A stretch of 64,000 nt of DNA from assembly GCF_025118155.1 (NCBI RefSeq), contig NW_026251435.1, positions 84,334 to 148,333 on the forward strand, given 5' to 3'. Numbering within the stretch: position 1 is the first letter of the stretch; every line of letters begins with the position of its first letter. The position numbers and the translations under genes were made by a program. Source of the DNA: Cokeromyces recurvatus. Taxonomy: Eukaryota > Mucoromycota > Mucoromycetes > Mucorales > Mucoraceae. Below, piece by piece: positions 50,292-61,266 of this stretch. The notes under the pieces were generated by a model. That model was not told the origin of the DNA. It ran no database searches and saw nothing but the letters and a program-made list of their open reading frames with translations.

Positions 50292-52429
50292 ATGAGCTAT
50301 ACTCGAGTTATGCCAAATATCAAGCCCCTTCCTCAACAATTAGATACTTATACTGAAATGAATTATTTTAAAAATCAGCAATATCAGCAAAATAATCATT
50401 CAATTTATCGTCCTGCATACCATAGGATCCCATCAACACCATCTTCCCGTCAAGTGAAAGATGCCTGGACTTCTCTTTCTCCTGAAACCTCTCCAATCGT
50501 TGTCCCTTCCATGTCAATACAATCACACTATTTTTATCAACCTAATAATATTAGAGCCTATTATCCTTCAAATAAGCCTCTAACTAATGTAAGTACTATG
50601 CAATTCAACTCTTATATATAAAATGAAAGCTTATAATTTATTTCCCGCTTTAGTATCACCCCACATCAGTTCATCATACATTAGTAGATATGAATTACGC
50701 TCCTATTCACCATACTTTAGAGAACGCCATCATCACTTATGATATTATTGAACAGCAAAACTTTCAAAAAGATTTAGTAAAGGATGTTTTCTTTTCTCCA
50801 GCTATAGATACTTGCCGAGAAATGTCTCCTCAACAAAGCGACAACGAATCTGATATAATCTCTACTACTTCTTCATCATCATCATCATCTTCTTCTTCTT
50901 CTTATTTTTCTTCACAAAAATCTCCTAGTGAATTGTTACTAGATAATAGTAATGAAACTCTTTTTGACTTTGGTCTTGATTTAGCTACTATTAGTACCAC
51001 TGATACATATCAGTCCACAACAAGTTCTTATGAAGAAGTTATGTTATCTGCTGTTAACAAAAATAAACCCACGTTTACTCTTTCAAATTTAAAATCTTAT
51101 GATACGTTGAGCACATTGTCTGATCTACCTACCCCTCCTGCTTCTTCAAGTGACTCGGACCATGGTTATACAGGTATACAAACTAAACGTCGTTGCTCTG
51201 ATTCTGTTCTTCAAGATCGTTTGAAAAAGAAGAAGCGTTCTACTGCTCATTTAAGAACTTCTTATCACTGTCTACCTACGACTGCTATTGCTACTACTAC
51301 TACTACTACTACTCTTCCTATCGATTCTCCTTATATATTATCAACTTTAAAACAAGAAGATAATTTTCTTATTAACAATTATAATTGTTTTGATGAAGGA
51401 AACTTTGAACAAGTTCAAAATAGGTAAAAATACTCACATATATACAACCTCTTTTTTTGTTATTATCTTTATTAAATATTTATATTGATCTTGATTTTTT
51501 ATAGATCATCCCTGGAAGATAACCGATTTGATTCTAGTTTAACTCCCGCATCAGAATTCCGACAGGATACTTTCAAAGATGAAGATACATTTTCAACGAC
51601 TTCATGGGAAGAAGAGGGATTATCAGATTCGTGCGGTAGTGAAGATGAAGCTTTTGTAATACCATCCAAGATGAGTCATACTTTAAAATCTTTTTCATTT
51701 AATGAAATGAAAGAGATGTACCAAACGGAGCAAATACAATTACCAAAGACCTCTCCTCGTCCAACTGCTTATCCTACTATTTATCAAAAATTAACAAAAG
51801 CTAATATCGATTGGTGTCGATACTGTGGTACAACTGAGGGCGTTAATTGGCGTCCAGGACCATGGGGAAAACGAACACTATGCAAGTAAGTATATTAGAT
51901 AAATGTAGAGGGGGAGGGAGGAGAAAAAAAAAAAGGGCTTCAAATGATATAACACAGCTAATATATATTAAAAAAAAAAAGTAAACATGGATGTGATTAT
52001 AAAGGATATGGATTTGCATGTAAATTACCTCGACTTGATCTTACAGAATTTATAAATGAATCTATTCATGACCGAAAACGACCTGTTTTACAACTTTATT
52101 GCTCAATCTGTCAACGTAAGGAATCATGGGAGGGCAATGTTCTGGTTCGTTGTGAGGGATGTCCTAAGGCTTATCATCAAAAATGTCATCACCATCATAA
52201 TAAACTTAATGACAGTTTTGTCGCATCAAATGAAATATGGTTTTGTGATGCAACATGTGCTGAGAATGCCCAACGCAAGCGAATCATTGTTGAATTACCT
52301 CGTAAACGTCTTCCATTAATGCGTTCTCCTAAAAATATCTTATCTATAAACTCTGTTTCTTCTGATACCTCTCGAGCAATAACAACAAAGTTTTATAGTG
52401 GCGAATCTTCCCCTATGTTTACAAGATAA
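50292..52429 (+). CDS. GATA-type zinc finger plus PHD finger regulator
   Basis: Four exons; joins read PLTN-YHPTSVHHT, VQNR-SSLEDN and TLCN-KHGCDY. Residues 1-430 are low complexity (Ser, Thr, Gln, Tyr rich) with a basic patch RLKKKKRS, as in fungal transcription factors. The GATA-like finger is WCRYCGTTEGVNWRPGPWG then KRTLCNKHGCDYKGYGF, a C-X2-C-X18-C-X4-C pattern. A C4HC3 PHD finger follows: YCSICQRKESWEGN, RCEGCPKAYHQKC, IWFCDATC. The combination suggests a chromatin-linked transcription regulator in the nucleus. Target and orthologue are unknown. The stop at 52427-52429 follows GESSPMFTR. A large pyrimidine-rich upstream region suggests elaborate control. Confidence 0.85.
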
Positions 52430-52752
52430 AATACCTATTATTATATTCTTAATTTATACATGTATATATTCATATATTTTTTCCCCTTTTTTTTTTAAAA
52501 AAAAATTTTTTTTCTATGCTACAATTACTTTATATCATTTATATTTATTTATATATTTCTTTTTTTCTTCTTCTTTTATGTAGAATATATCATCATCCTT
52601 GTATTAATAACAGTAATAAATTATTCCTAATTCACTATATAATTGTTGAATTTTGTTGTAAAAAAAAAAAAAAAAAAACTTCTCTTCATCCATTCCTTCC
52701 TAGTCTCCTAAATGAAGATGAAACCAGTATAGCAGCTACAATTTTAAGAAGC

Positions 52753-52759
52753 AAAAAAA
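52753..52759 (-). terminator. Pol III terminator of the tRNA-Thr gene
   Basis: On the minus strand a T7 run begins two bases after the tRNA 3' end, the normal RNA polymerase III stop signal. Confidence 0.85.
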
Positions 52760-52760
52760 T

Positions 52761-52833
52761 TGCCTTCTGCCAGAATCGAACTGGCGACCTTCTGCTTACT
52801 AGGCAGACGCTCTGCCAACTGAGCCAAGAAGGC
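52761..52833 (-). tRNA. tRNA-Thr (anticodon AGT)
   Basis: The 73-base minus-strand sequence folds as a full cloverleaf: acceptor GCCTTCT with AGAAGGC, D arm GCTC..GAGC, anticodon stem TCTGC with GCAGA and loop CTAGTAA giving anticodon AGT, and T arm GCCAG-TTCGATT-CTGGC. Discriminator base A. Box A (TGGCTCAGTTGG) and box B (GTTCGATTC) are intact and there is no intron. It reads ACT (and ACC after inosine modification) codons. It lies about 330 bp after the GATA/PHD gene stop. Confidence 0.95.
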
Positions 52834-53086
52834 TTTTGTTGGTTTTGGGATAAGGTATATTAGCTATAACTATATAATCCAAAATTTTAGCAGTCACAGT
52901 ATCGATGACATCATCTTTAATGCTTTCAAATTTAATCATAATAGATTTTTTTGATTTTATAATATAAATGGAGGAGCTTTTCTTTTGATAATAAATTTAT
53001 AGAGTAAATTGAGTAATTAATATTGTTATTGTGGTCGTTTAGGAAGTGAAATTATTTTTTGTCTTAAGTGCAAAGAAAAAAAAAAA
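52834..53086. other. Short intergenic region before the repeat block
   Basis: AT-rich, with no feature seen apart from the tRNA 5' flank. Confidence 0.4.
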
Positions 53087-53520
53087 AGGACAAGTCAGTG
53101 AAAACCCTGTATACTTTTTATTGGAAGAAACTAATACAAAGAAAAAAAAATGTCAGGGGCTATCTGTATATTTTTACAAGATTAGCGATATACATGACTT
53201 GAACAATAAAACATTATGCATAAATATTGTCTCCAAACAATTCTGCATGCAATAAGTTATATAAATATGTATACATTTTTTTTCTCTTTTTCTTCTCTGA
53301 GCTGTCACTGTTACTAGAATATAACAAATTATTATTTTCCGGATAAGCAACGCGTTAATATCAATTCACAGTAAATTTTCCAGCTACAACAATACCAATT
53401 ATTTATGCGTTACTATTATTATCATCCTCTGAAATATTATTACATAACACTATTTAAGATTATAGATGCATATATAATATGTATAGCTTATAAATAATTA
53501 TGTACTTGCATATAATAGCT
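53087..53520 (+). repeat. Repeat family A, copy 1
   Basis: The plus-strand sequence starts near GACAAGTCAGTGAAAACC and passes through GAGCTGTCACTGTTACTAG to ATAAATAATTATGTAC. It aligns by eye along its length to the reverse complement of 57285-56830 and, for its second half, to 59090-59335. Identity is roughly three-quarters by eye, so the copies are old. Confidence 0.7.
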
Positions 53521-53684
53521 ATTGTTATAGAACAAGCTCTGGATATAAGCATAAGTAATATTATAGTAGATGAATTACATAATAAAAGATAAACTATAAG
53601 CCTGAATATGAAATAAAACTCTGTATATAACATCTTGTAAATAATATAAAGCTTCTTATTGACATTCAATCGTCTAGATGTATC

Positions 53685-54146
53685 AACTATAAAACATCGT
53701 ATTATTTCTGAAATATTTATTTTTATAACCTTGACAAAGGATTCAGGTCGTCTTTGATCCAATAAAATAAAGCTATAAAAAATATGAGGAACATATACTC
53801 AAATTAGACAATTTAAAACTTAATCAGATCATTATAACACCCAATAGATAATCTATAGATATCAGATTCTTGAAGCAACAAGACGTATATATCTGAATAC
53901 TAACACTGTTTCATGACTTATCTCTTTTGTTTCTTTGATTCAGGATTCATTAGTATAAATATAAGCAGTTGTTTAGACACAAAATAATCGAAGAACCTTT
54001 AATCCTTATTTTTTTATTTTATTTTTCTTTTATTGAATAAAAAATAGTCTCATACTAACTATACTTCCTTTTGTTCCTTTTCTCTTTTCTTTTCTCTTTC
54101 TCTTTTTATTTTCCTTTATTATATAACATTCCATCACAACATATAT
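53685..54146 (+). repeat. Repeat family B, copy 1
   Basis: Starts about AACATCGTATTATTTCTG, includes TGACAAAGGATTCAGGTC, TATAAATATAAGCAG and TTGAATAAAAAATAGTCTC, and ends CCATCACA. A direct copy lies at 57327-57759. The TG..CA ends and an internal TATA-like box resemble an LTR, but no retrotransposon genes lie between. Confidence 0.7.
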
Positions 54147-54457
54147 GACTTATCCTTGTAATTATGATTACAAGTTAAACTTGGACAATTATAATGAATT
54201 TATATGGGTTCAAATCTGCTATATCAAATTATGTATAACCTTCTTTATTGAATAAAGGGAATTAACAACCTGGTCATTTTTCTTATACGAAAATAGTGTG
54301 CCTAAAAATTTTATTGTTTTCTTCTGCATTTCTCTGGTAAAGCCACAGAAATAAAATCACAAAAATACACTCCTCTCTACTACACATAATGCCAATGGTA
54401 TGTATATAAGGCCCTTCACAAGCAATTCCAATTTATCTCTCCAATTACATTACAAGT

Positions 54458-54460
<3 letters not shown>

Positions 54461-54489
<29 letters not shown>
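54461..54489. repeat. 29-base poly(T) tract
   Basis: T29 lies 44 bases upstream of the degenerate Harbinger reading frame. Confidence 0.95.
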
Positions 54490-54532
54490 GTGGCCGTCCT
54501 GATTTTTCTAAACACTAGAATATACTATTATG

Positions 54533-55421
54533 TTTTGCCCCAAATTTGATAATTCAGAAATTGATCTTTTAGAACAAATAATGGTTTATCAGCAACAAAT
54601 TGAACTAATAGAGGAAGAAATGGAAAAAGAATATCAAAACTATAGCCATTATTTGATACAACAGTAACTGCAGTACGACTTTATGGCAATGGAATTCTGT
54701 CGTCAGTAAGGAGTTTCCATTCGGGTCCTACCTGTATTCATGGCCACTAGGACACGTAGAGTTAATAGCCGTGTCATTGCTCCATATTCTTGGTTTGAAT
54801 GCTAACACCCAAGACTCACTGATCTGGATAACCCTAACCAACAACTTTACTCTAGATAAGTTTCTTGATGTAAACAGTAGAGTATTTAGTTATCGTGCTA
54901 CTTACGTATGTCACGAACTACGTTTGATTAGCTATTTAACAGGCTGATGGTACATCCAATGCTTACATTAGATGTTCCAAACGCACGGCGAGTATACCAA
55001 CAGATTGCCATAACACTATTAATAATTTCAAATGTTTATCATAGATATAGACATATATACATGCATCTTGGAGTATCTTATGGTAGCTATCGTAATTTTA
55101 CAACAAGGACATGTCAAACCATTAGAGATGTACTTAGGCATCATAAATCAAAGCTAACAGATCCAGAAAGAGCAACCAATATCGCTCTTGGTTTTGAATT
55201 TCCACAAACAAGGCATGACAATGATAACAAGGATTAGCGTTTGCCTAATGTGATTGGAGCTCTTGATGGTAAAAACATAGTGATTCACAAGCCATTGCCA
55301 GCTGCTTATGGTTCGATGTTTCGCAATTGTAAAAATGCTTATTCCGTTAAGTTAACTGCAGTATGCGAAGCAAGCTGTAGGTTTACTTATTTACGTGTTG
55401 GTGATTCAGGTAACTGTTTTT
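54533..55421 (+). pseudogene. Broken PIF/Harbinger (DDE_Tnp_4) transposase
   Basis: A start-like frame MFCPKFDNSEIDLLEQIM runs 43 codons to a stop, then matching pieces appear in different frames (for example MATRTRRVNSRVIAPYSWF). The best-preserved part, 54947-55421, carries GVSYGSYRNFTTRTCQTIRD, then after one stop codon LPNVIGALDGKNIVIHKPLP, NAYSVKLTAVCEASCRFTYL and RVGDSG. This is the HARBI1-type catalytic core with the first Asp (ALDG) and the second Asp context (GDSG). The sequence ends there, before the third acidic residue. The gene is therefore truncated, frameshifted and inactive. Confidence 0.8.
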
Positions 55422-55943
55422 AAAAAAAGACATGTAAAGCTTTTAATAACTAGTAAGATCTCACAATTGCTGCTATGTAATATCCTTAGAGTTGAGTTTG
55501 AAGAGAGAGTTTTCTTATTGGATAAGAAATAAATAATACTTATAAAGGTATTTTGTTAAGAATAGAATAATCTTTATTGATATAAAAGTTATCAGGTATT
55601 TATACTAATTCGCATTTGCGGTTGGTAATATATATGGAAATAATATTTATGTTTAACTGGTTGTTGTGAAAGAGAGCTCAGCTTGTTAATTACCATTAAT
55701 AAAGTGGAGGGCTAATAGTAGACTAGAGGATCAATAAAAGTGAGATATTCCATTTTTGTATATTGACCAATTATGGCAAACTTAAACGTTTACATGCTGC
55801 AATATTCTGTAGTGACTATTTTTTTTCTCCTTGGGTTACGTCATATCGTTTAGAATCAAGACTCCTTAAAAAAAAAGAAAAAAAAAAACAAAATTTTGTC
55901 TTTTTTCTTTAAATGATGCACCTTTAATACTTGTGTCGTTATA

Positions 55944-56330
55944 CGGCTAGTTGCAGACGTGCCTACTAGGTTTCTCGGATTAGAAATATGATTATGGGAT
56001 TGTTAGCATTTAGGATCTGAGGGACTTCTCTATCATACGGCTAATTGCAGACGTGCCTACTAGGTTTCTCGGATTAGAAATATAATGATGGGATTGTTAG
56101 CATCTGGGGGTCTGGGGGACTTTTCTTACTGGCCGGCTAGTTGCAGACGCTGCCCGTAAAGGGCTTCTCGGATTAGAAAGACATTAGGAAAAGTATCTGA
56201 TGCTGACTTCTCTAGTGTAAAGCTATCATACGGCTAGTTGCAGAAGTTGCCTCTACTGGGTTTCTCGGATTAGAAATATGATAGTGAAAAGGATTAGCAT
56301 CATTTTGGGGTCTGGGGATGGGAATAGACT
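55944..56330 (+). repeat. Tandem array of four ~95 bp units with hairpin cores
   Basis: Cores begin at 55944, 56038, 56134 and 56231, spacing 94, 96 and 97 bases. Each contains CGGCTAGTTGCAGA, a variable 10-15 bases, then TTCTCGGATTAGAAA, followed by a G/T-rich tail (GGGATTGTTAGCAT, TCTGGGGAC). In units 1 and 2 CTAGT can pair with ACTAG to form a small hairpin. GC content is clearly above the surroundings. Unit 3 has a compensating-looking core (GCTGCCCGTAAAGGGC). The role is unknown. Confidence 0.85.
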
Positions 56331-56619
56331 GTCTCTACCTTCTCGTGGTTATTCCTGTGAGTAAAAGCTTATTGCTTTGAAACCAAACGAGACTTTATAT
56401 ATAATTTATGAAGTATTTTAAAATATAAACGCTTTTACATACTGTTAAATAAAATAAAACCTAATTTTTTTTTTTAAAAAAACTAAGACAAGCTTGATTA
56501 TCTTTATTAAGGAACAAAAGCTTTATTTATATGAAGGCGGCAGATTTGCGGCGAAAAGAGTAAGCCAAAGATGGTACAATTTCAAAACTATTAACAATGA
56601 GCTCTGTGTTTTTTTTTCT

Positions 56620-57285
56620 GTCATTTATAGTGTTATGATTGTAATCGTTTTTACAACTAAGTTAATAGAAATAAACTATCATTTATTTAAATAATAAAGA
56701 GTTTATTCGAATAAAACTAGTGTATTGTACTTCACAGCCTAATATTCACTCTACACTCAGTTTTAATAATAGTCATTGTTAGAATGTTCGAGCAATCATA
56801 ATAATTATATACATAATTCAAACAAGATTATGATGTTATATTCAATTACATAATTATTTATAAGTCATACATATTATATATAGATAGCTATAAAGATGAA
56901 TATTGTTATGTAATAATATCTTGTAGGATAATAATAATAGTAGCATATAAACAATTGGTATTGTTATAGCTACATATTCATTGTGAATTAATATTGACGC
57001 GTCGCTTACCCCAGAAATAATAATTTAATATTTTTAGTAACAGCGACAGCTCAGGCAGAAAAGAATTAAAATAGATCTTATTGTAGGCAGAATTATTCAG
57101 AGAAAGTATTTATGACTAATGCTTTATTATAGCCATATTTGCTTATCCAAATCATAGTTCTATTAATATCACTTACCTTGTAAAAAACATATAAATAACC
57201 CTTCACATTTTCATATAATTTTTCCTTGTACAATTTTTGTATTATTCTTTTAAATAAAAACTATACGAAGTTTTCACAGACTTGT
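56620..57285 (-). repeat. Repeat family A, copy 2 (inverted, longest)
   Basis: Reverse-complement relative of copy 1. Its minus strand runs from GACAAGTCTGTGAAAAC through GAGCTGTCGCTGTTACT to CTCGAACATTCTAACAATG and ACTTAGTTGTAAAAACG. Its distal part (56620-56830) is matched in inverted orientation at 57795-58000. Confidence 0.7.
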
Positions 57286-57326
57286 CTTTTGTCTTTTCCT
57301 CTTTCTTTAACTTTTTGCTTATCAAA

Positions 57327-57759
57327 ACAATCGTATCATTTCCAAATATTTATTTTTATAGCCCTGACAAAGGATTCAGGTCTTCTTTGATCCAATAAAA
57401 TGAAAATATAAAAGATATCAGGAACATATACTCAGATCAAAAAATAAGTTTTTTTTTTTATTTAAAACTTAATCAGATCATTATAACACGCAATAGATAA
57501 TCCTTATAAATCAGTAGCTTGAATCAACAAGATGCATATTTGAATACTAACACTGCTTCATGACTCATGTTCTTTGACAGCTATTTTTATTTCTTTGATT
57601 CAGGATTCGTTAGTATAAATACAAGCAATTGTGTAGGCACAAAATAATCTTTATATCATTTTTTTTTTACATTGAATAAACACAGTCTCAAACTATACTT
57701 CCTTTTGTTTTCTTTCCCTTTCTCTTTTTCTTTATTGTATTTTACATACCATCACAGCC
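57327..57759 (+). repeat. Repeat family B, copy 2
   Basis: Direct copy of 53685-54146, with TGACAAAGGATTCAGGTC, TATAAATACAAGCAATTG and a CCATCACA end. One insertion-type difference (a T-run) is seen near 57450. Confidence 0.7.
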
Positions 57760-57794
57760 ATAATCCTATTAAATTTATATTATTACGTAATACA

Positions 57795-58000
57795 ATGTAT
57801 ATGATTATTTTTAATGCTCGAATACTCTAACAATGACTGTAATTAAAAACTAGATGTAGCATAAATACTATACTGCCTGCAAAGTACGATATACTAATTT
57901 CATTCGAATAACTTTTTTTATTCCTACTAACTTAGTTATAAAGGCGACTACAATCATAACATTTTTAGTGTCGTTTGAAGAAGCCCAAATTAAGAAGTTA
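57795..58000 (+). repeat. Repeat family A, partial copy
   Basis: Matches the distal part of copy 2 in opposite orientation: CTCGAATACTCTAACAATG, TTCATTCGAATAAC and CTTAGTTATAAAGGCG are shared. With 56620-56830 it makes an inverted pair about 1.0 kb apart. Confidence 0.65.
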
Positions 58001-59089
58001 TTGTTTGATTTTTTGTAGTTGAATAGTTTTATATTTAATTTTATTTCTTTATTGCTTTTACTTTTTATTTTATCATTTCTCGCAACAGCACCCCAAACGT
58101 ATCATAGTTGTGTTGTCTTGGACTTAGATTCACTTGGCAATAATTAATAATTTAAAACTGAAAATTGACAATTACTTTCATTAACAATGAAGATATATAT
58201 ATACATGTTTGTATATTCTTTTGACGGTCTACTGATTCGCAATTCTGACACCTTCTAGAAGACGATTGAGATATTCATCAATAATAATCATAGCAGGATG
58301 AACTCCTCTGAAATCACCCTCTAGGACTTATTGGATCTATCGTTTGTTTCAGTGTAGTATCCGTCTTCTAGGCTGTAGAGAAGCTTTACACCTTCTTTTA
58401 GCTACAACAATTTTCTGAACTCGAAAATAATAATAATAAAAAAAACTATTTTAAAAAATATAAACTTAATTTTGAAAGTCGTATCAATCAGAAAAAATAT
58501 TTAATATTATTATAATCACGTATATTTCACTAATATTATACAAAGCTAGATAAATGCCTTTTCTTCTATTTGTGATATTTCTAAAAAGATAAATATATAA
58601 TTATTATAAAAGATAAACAAAGCCATCAACGAGATCGAATAATAGTAGTTGATGTTCTTGGCAGGTCGAATGAGGGATTTTTTTTTTATTTATGAATTTA
58701 AATTGATAAAAATAGTTAAAAAGATGTCCGAGATAAGGTATTCTGCATCACAAAAAAAAAAAAAAAGTTATTAGTTATGACTGAATGGCATATAATATTA
58801 TGGATGATATGAGCTGTTAGCTACTGCATGTCTTATTATTATTATTTTTTTTCTAAAGAAATAAATAATGATAGCTTCTTCAGAAGAAATAAAATCTTCT
58901 TGTTTAATCAAGAAAATTGTTATATTATGACAAGGTTGACATCTATTTTATATTATTATTATTATTATTTTTTATCACGAAACAAGAGGTATTATTAATA
59001 TAAATGTGATCTTGGTAAGCAGCAAAAGAAGAATAGCATTTAATAAAAAAATTGTTATTTATATAACATGAAATTTATTCTTTCCAAAG
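58001..59089. other. AT-rich DNA with no gene seen
   Basis: Contains several ATT/TTA microsatellite runs (near 58830 and 58955) and no protein-like frame. Confidence 0.5.
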
Positions 59090-59400
59090 AACAATTGTGG
59101 CGATTACTAAAAATATAATAAATTATTATTTCTAGAGTAAAACGTAACGTGTCAATATGAATTCATAATGAATGTTCCAACTATAGCCAACAATATCAGT
59201 TGTTACATAATAATATACTACTATTATTATCATTCTATATGATATACGATTACGTAATAATAGCCATCATTATGTTAATGTATACATAATATGTATGTCT
59301 ATAAATAATTGTGTAGTTGATTAGAACATTCAACAACTTACTGAATTCTTATTACTTTATGCTCAATAACTATTATTAAAAAAAACTGAGTAGAGCAAAG
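59090..59400 (+). repeat. Repeat family A, copy 3
   Basis: Begins TTGTGGCGATTACTAAAAAT and carries AATTATTATTTCTAGAG, AATTCATAATGAATG and ATAAATAATTGTGTAG in the family order, ending TATTATTAAAAAAAACTGAG. The proximal part seen in copies 1 and 2 is missing or too diverged. Confidence 0.65.
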
Positions 59401-59716
59401 TTATTGTTGGTAGAGAAAAGAAGAAAATGATGTTATGACAAAGTCTTTTAGTATGTTTACCAGATTAGTTATCATATAAGAAAAATCTCATCAAGCTGTT
59501 TTTTTAAATTCTTTACTTTAAATATATCCCACTACCACTAACTAGTGTAAAAAATAATAATTACTACATTTTAAACATGAATGATAATAATAACCAAAAG
59601 GAAAAAAAAAAAGGAGAGAGGGAGGAAGGAATGAAGGAAAGTCAAGGATAATGTATAATTTTCCTATATACATATATACATATATATATATACATATATA
59701 TATTTTTTTTCCTTGC

Positions 59717-61005
59717 TTAATTATAATCTTCAATTCTACTTTCTGAAGGCAATTCTCCAAGTTTAGCTAATTTTCTTTTGACTAATTCTACTTTCTTCCA
59801 TACACGTAGAAAATTTTTGCCCGCCAAACCGATCAAATCATCATCAGACCAACCTCGACGGATCAGCTCTGCAAAGAGATCAGGATATTTCGACACATCT
59901 TCGAGGCCAACTGGAGTTTCTTCGATACCATTGTAATCAGCACCTAAACCGACACGATCATGACCTGCAACAGCCGCAATATGCTCAATATGATCCGCAA
60001 CATCACTTAATGTAGCTTTCCTGGTTGGATCAGTACATTGAACGAAGGCATTGTAAAAATTGACCATCACAACGCCATCTGTTTCATGTAAACGTTTTAG
60101 AACTGCATCGGGCACGTTGCGTTCGATAGGACAAAGCGCATGGCTAGATGAATGAGAAAATAAGACGGGCGCACGAGTTACGTTCAGAACGGCATGCATC
60201 GTAGAATGAGCCACATGTGAGATATCGACCATCATCCCAAGCCTGTTCATCTCACGTACAATCTCCTTACCAAACTCTGTTAAACCTAATCCCTTTTCAA
60301 AGGCTGGAGCCTGACTGTCACAACAGGATTCAGCCCAGGATGTATGACAATTATGTGTCAAGGTCATGTATCGTGCACCGGCTTCATACAACTGTCGAAG
60401 TGCTACCATCGAGTTGGCAATCATCTGACCACCCTCAATACCCATAGCTGACGCAATCTTTCCACGTCGCATAGCACGTTGGAACTCCTTTGGATGAACT
60501 GCTAGATGGAAAGTGTCGGGATACAAATTAATCATGCGCTTAATCACATCGATATTCTCCATCGCTTTTAACACTTGATTTGCCTTGCTATCTTCGCATT
60601 CATAATAAATACTCCAAAATTCGCCTCCAACTTGTCCTCGACGAAGACGTTCAATATCTGTATGTCCCCAATCAAAATGTGTAAAATTCAAGTGATTGAT
60701 TTTACCATTATAAACAAAAGCTAAATGTCTATATGCATGTAAAAATTAACGTGATATATCTATATATTAAGGAAAAGGAAAAAAAAAAAAGAAAAGAAAA
60801 AAAGAAAATGAAATACATACAATGGCAGATCATTATGTGTATCAATCACTGGGTTATGACCAAGTAATTTATGAGCATGGTCAATTGCATCTTGTTTCTT
60901 GTAAAATCGTGTACTAAAAGGAGCTTGTTCAGCTAAACCATCAAAAGCTTGTATTAAAGGTAAACCCAAAGCAGCAGCAATGGTAACTACAGACCAATGA
61001 ACCAT
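59717..61005 (-). CDS. Membrane dipeptidase homologue (peptidase M19)
   Basis: Two exons join at NDLPLHLAFVYNGKINHL. A signal peptide (MVHWSVVTIAAALGLPLIQA) precedes the TIM-barrel domain, so the protein is secreted or vacuolar. Zinc-site motifs are present: DTHNDLP (His, Asp), MGIEGG (bridging Glu), LTHNCHT and FSHSSSHAL. DRVGLGADYNGIEETP and WSDDDLIGLAGKNFLRVW close the fold. The family hydrolyses dipeptides (in animals also leukotriene D4 and beta-lactams); the fungal substrate is unknown. No GPI or transmembrane C-terminal segment is seen. ATG 61005 is preferred because it gives the signal peptide. Stop TAA 59717-59719. Confidence 0.92.
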
Positions 61006-61094
61006 GCTTAAATTTTTCTTTTCTTTTTTTTTATATACTTTTCAATAAAAGAATCATTTTATTATTTCTGAGGCTTAAATATGTTTATACACAT

Positions 61095-61095
<1 letters not shown>

Positions 61096-61136
<41 letters not shown>
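61096..61136. repeat. 41-base poly(T) tract upstream of the dipeptidase gene
   Basis: T41 on the plus strand, about 90 bases upstream of the minus-strand dipeptidase start, so poly(A) on its sense strand. Confidence 0.95.
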
Positions 61137-61139
<3 letters not shown>

Positions 61140-61266
61140 GCATTTTCTTTCTTTTTTAGTAGGTTGTCTTAGAGCGTTACACATAAATGTTTACATACAG
61201 ACAGACAATAATAATTTTATTAGTTAGTTAGTTATATTATGATTCCAAAAAAAAAAAACAATGTGA

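Noticed and set aside
55944..56330. CRISPR-like array
   Set aside because: Eukaryotic context, whole ~95 bp units repeat rather than short repeats with unique spacers, and no cas genes exist nearby.
53685..57759. Intact LTR retrotransposon bounded by the B repeats
   Set aside because: No gag, protease, reverse transcriptase or integrase frames lie between the repeats; the interior contains a DNA-transposon relic.
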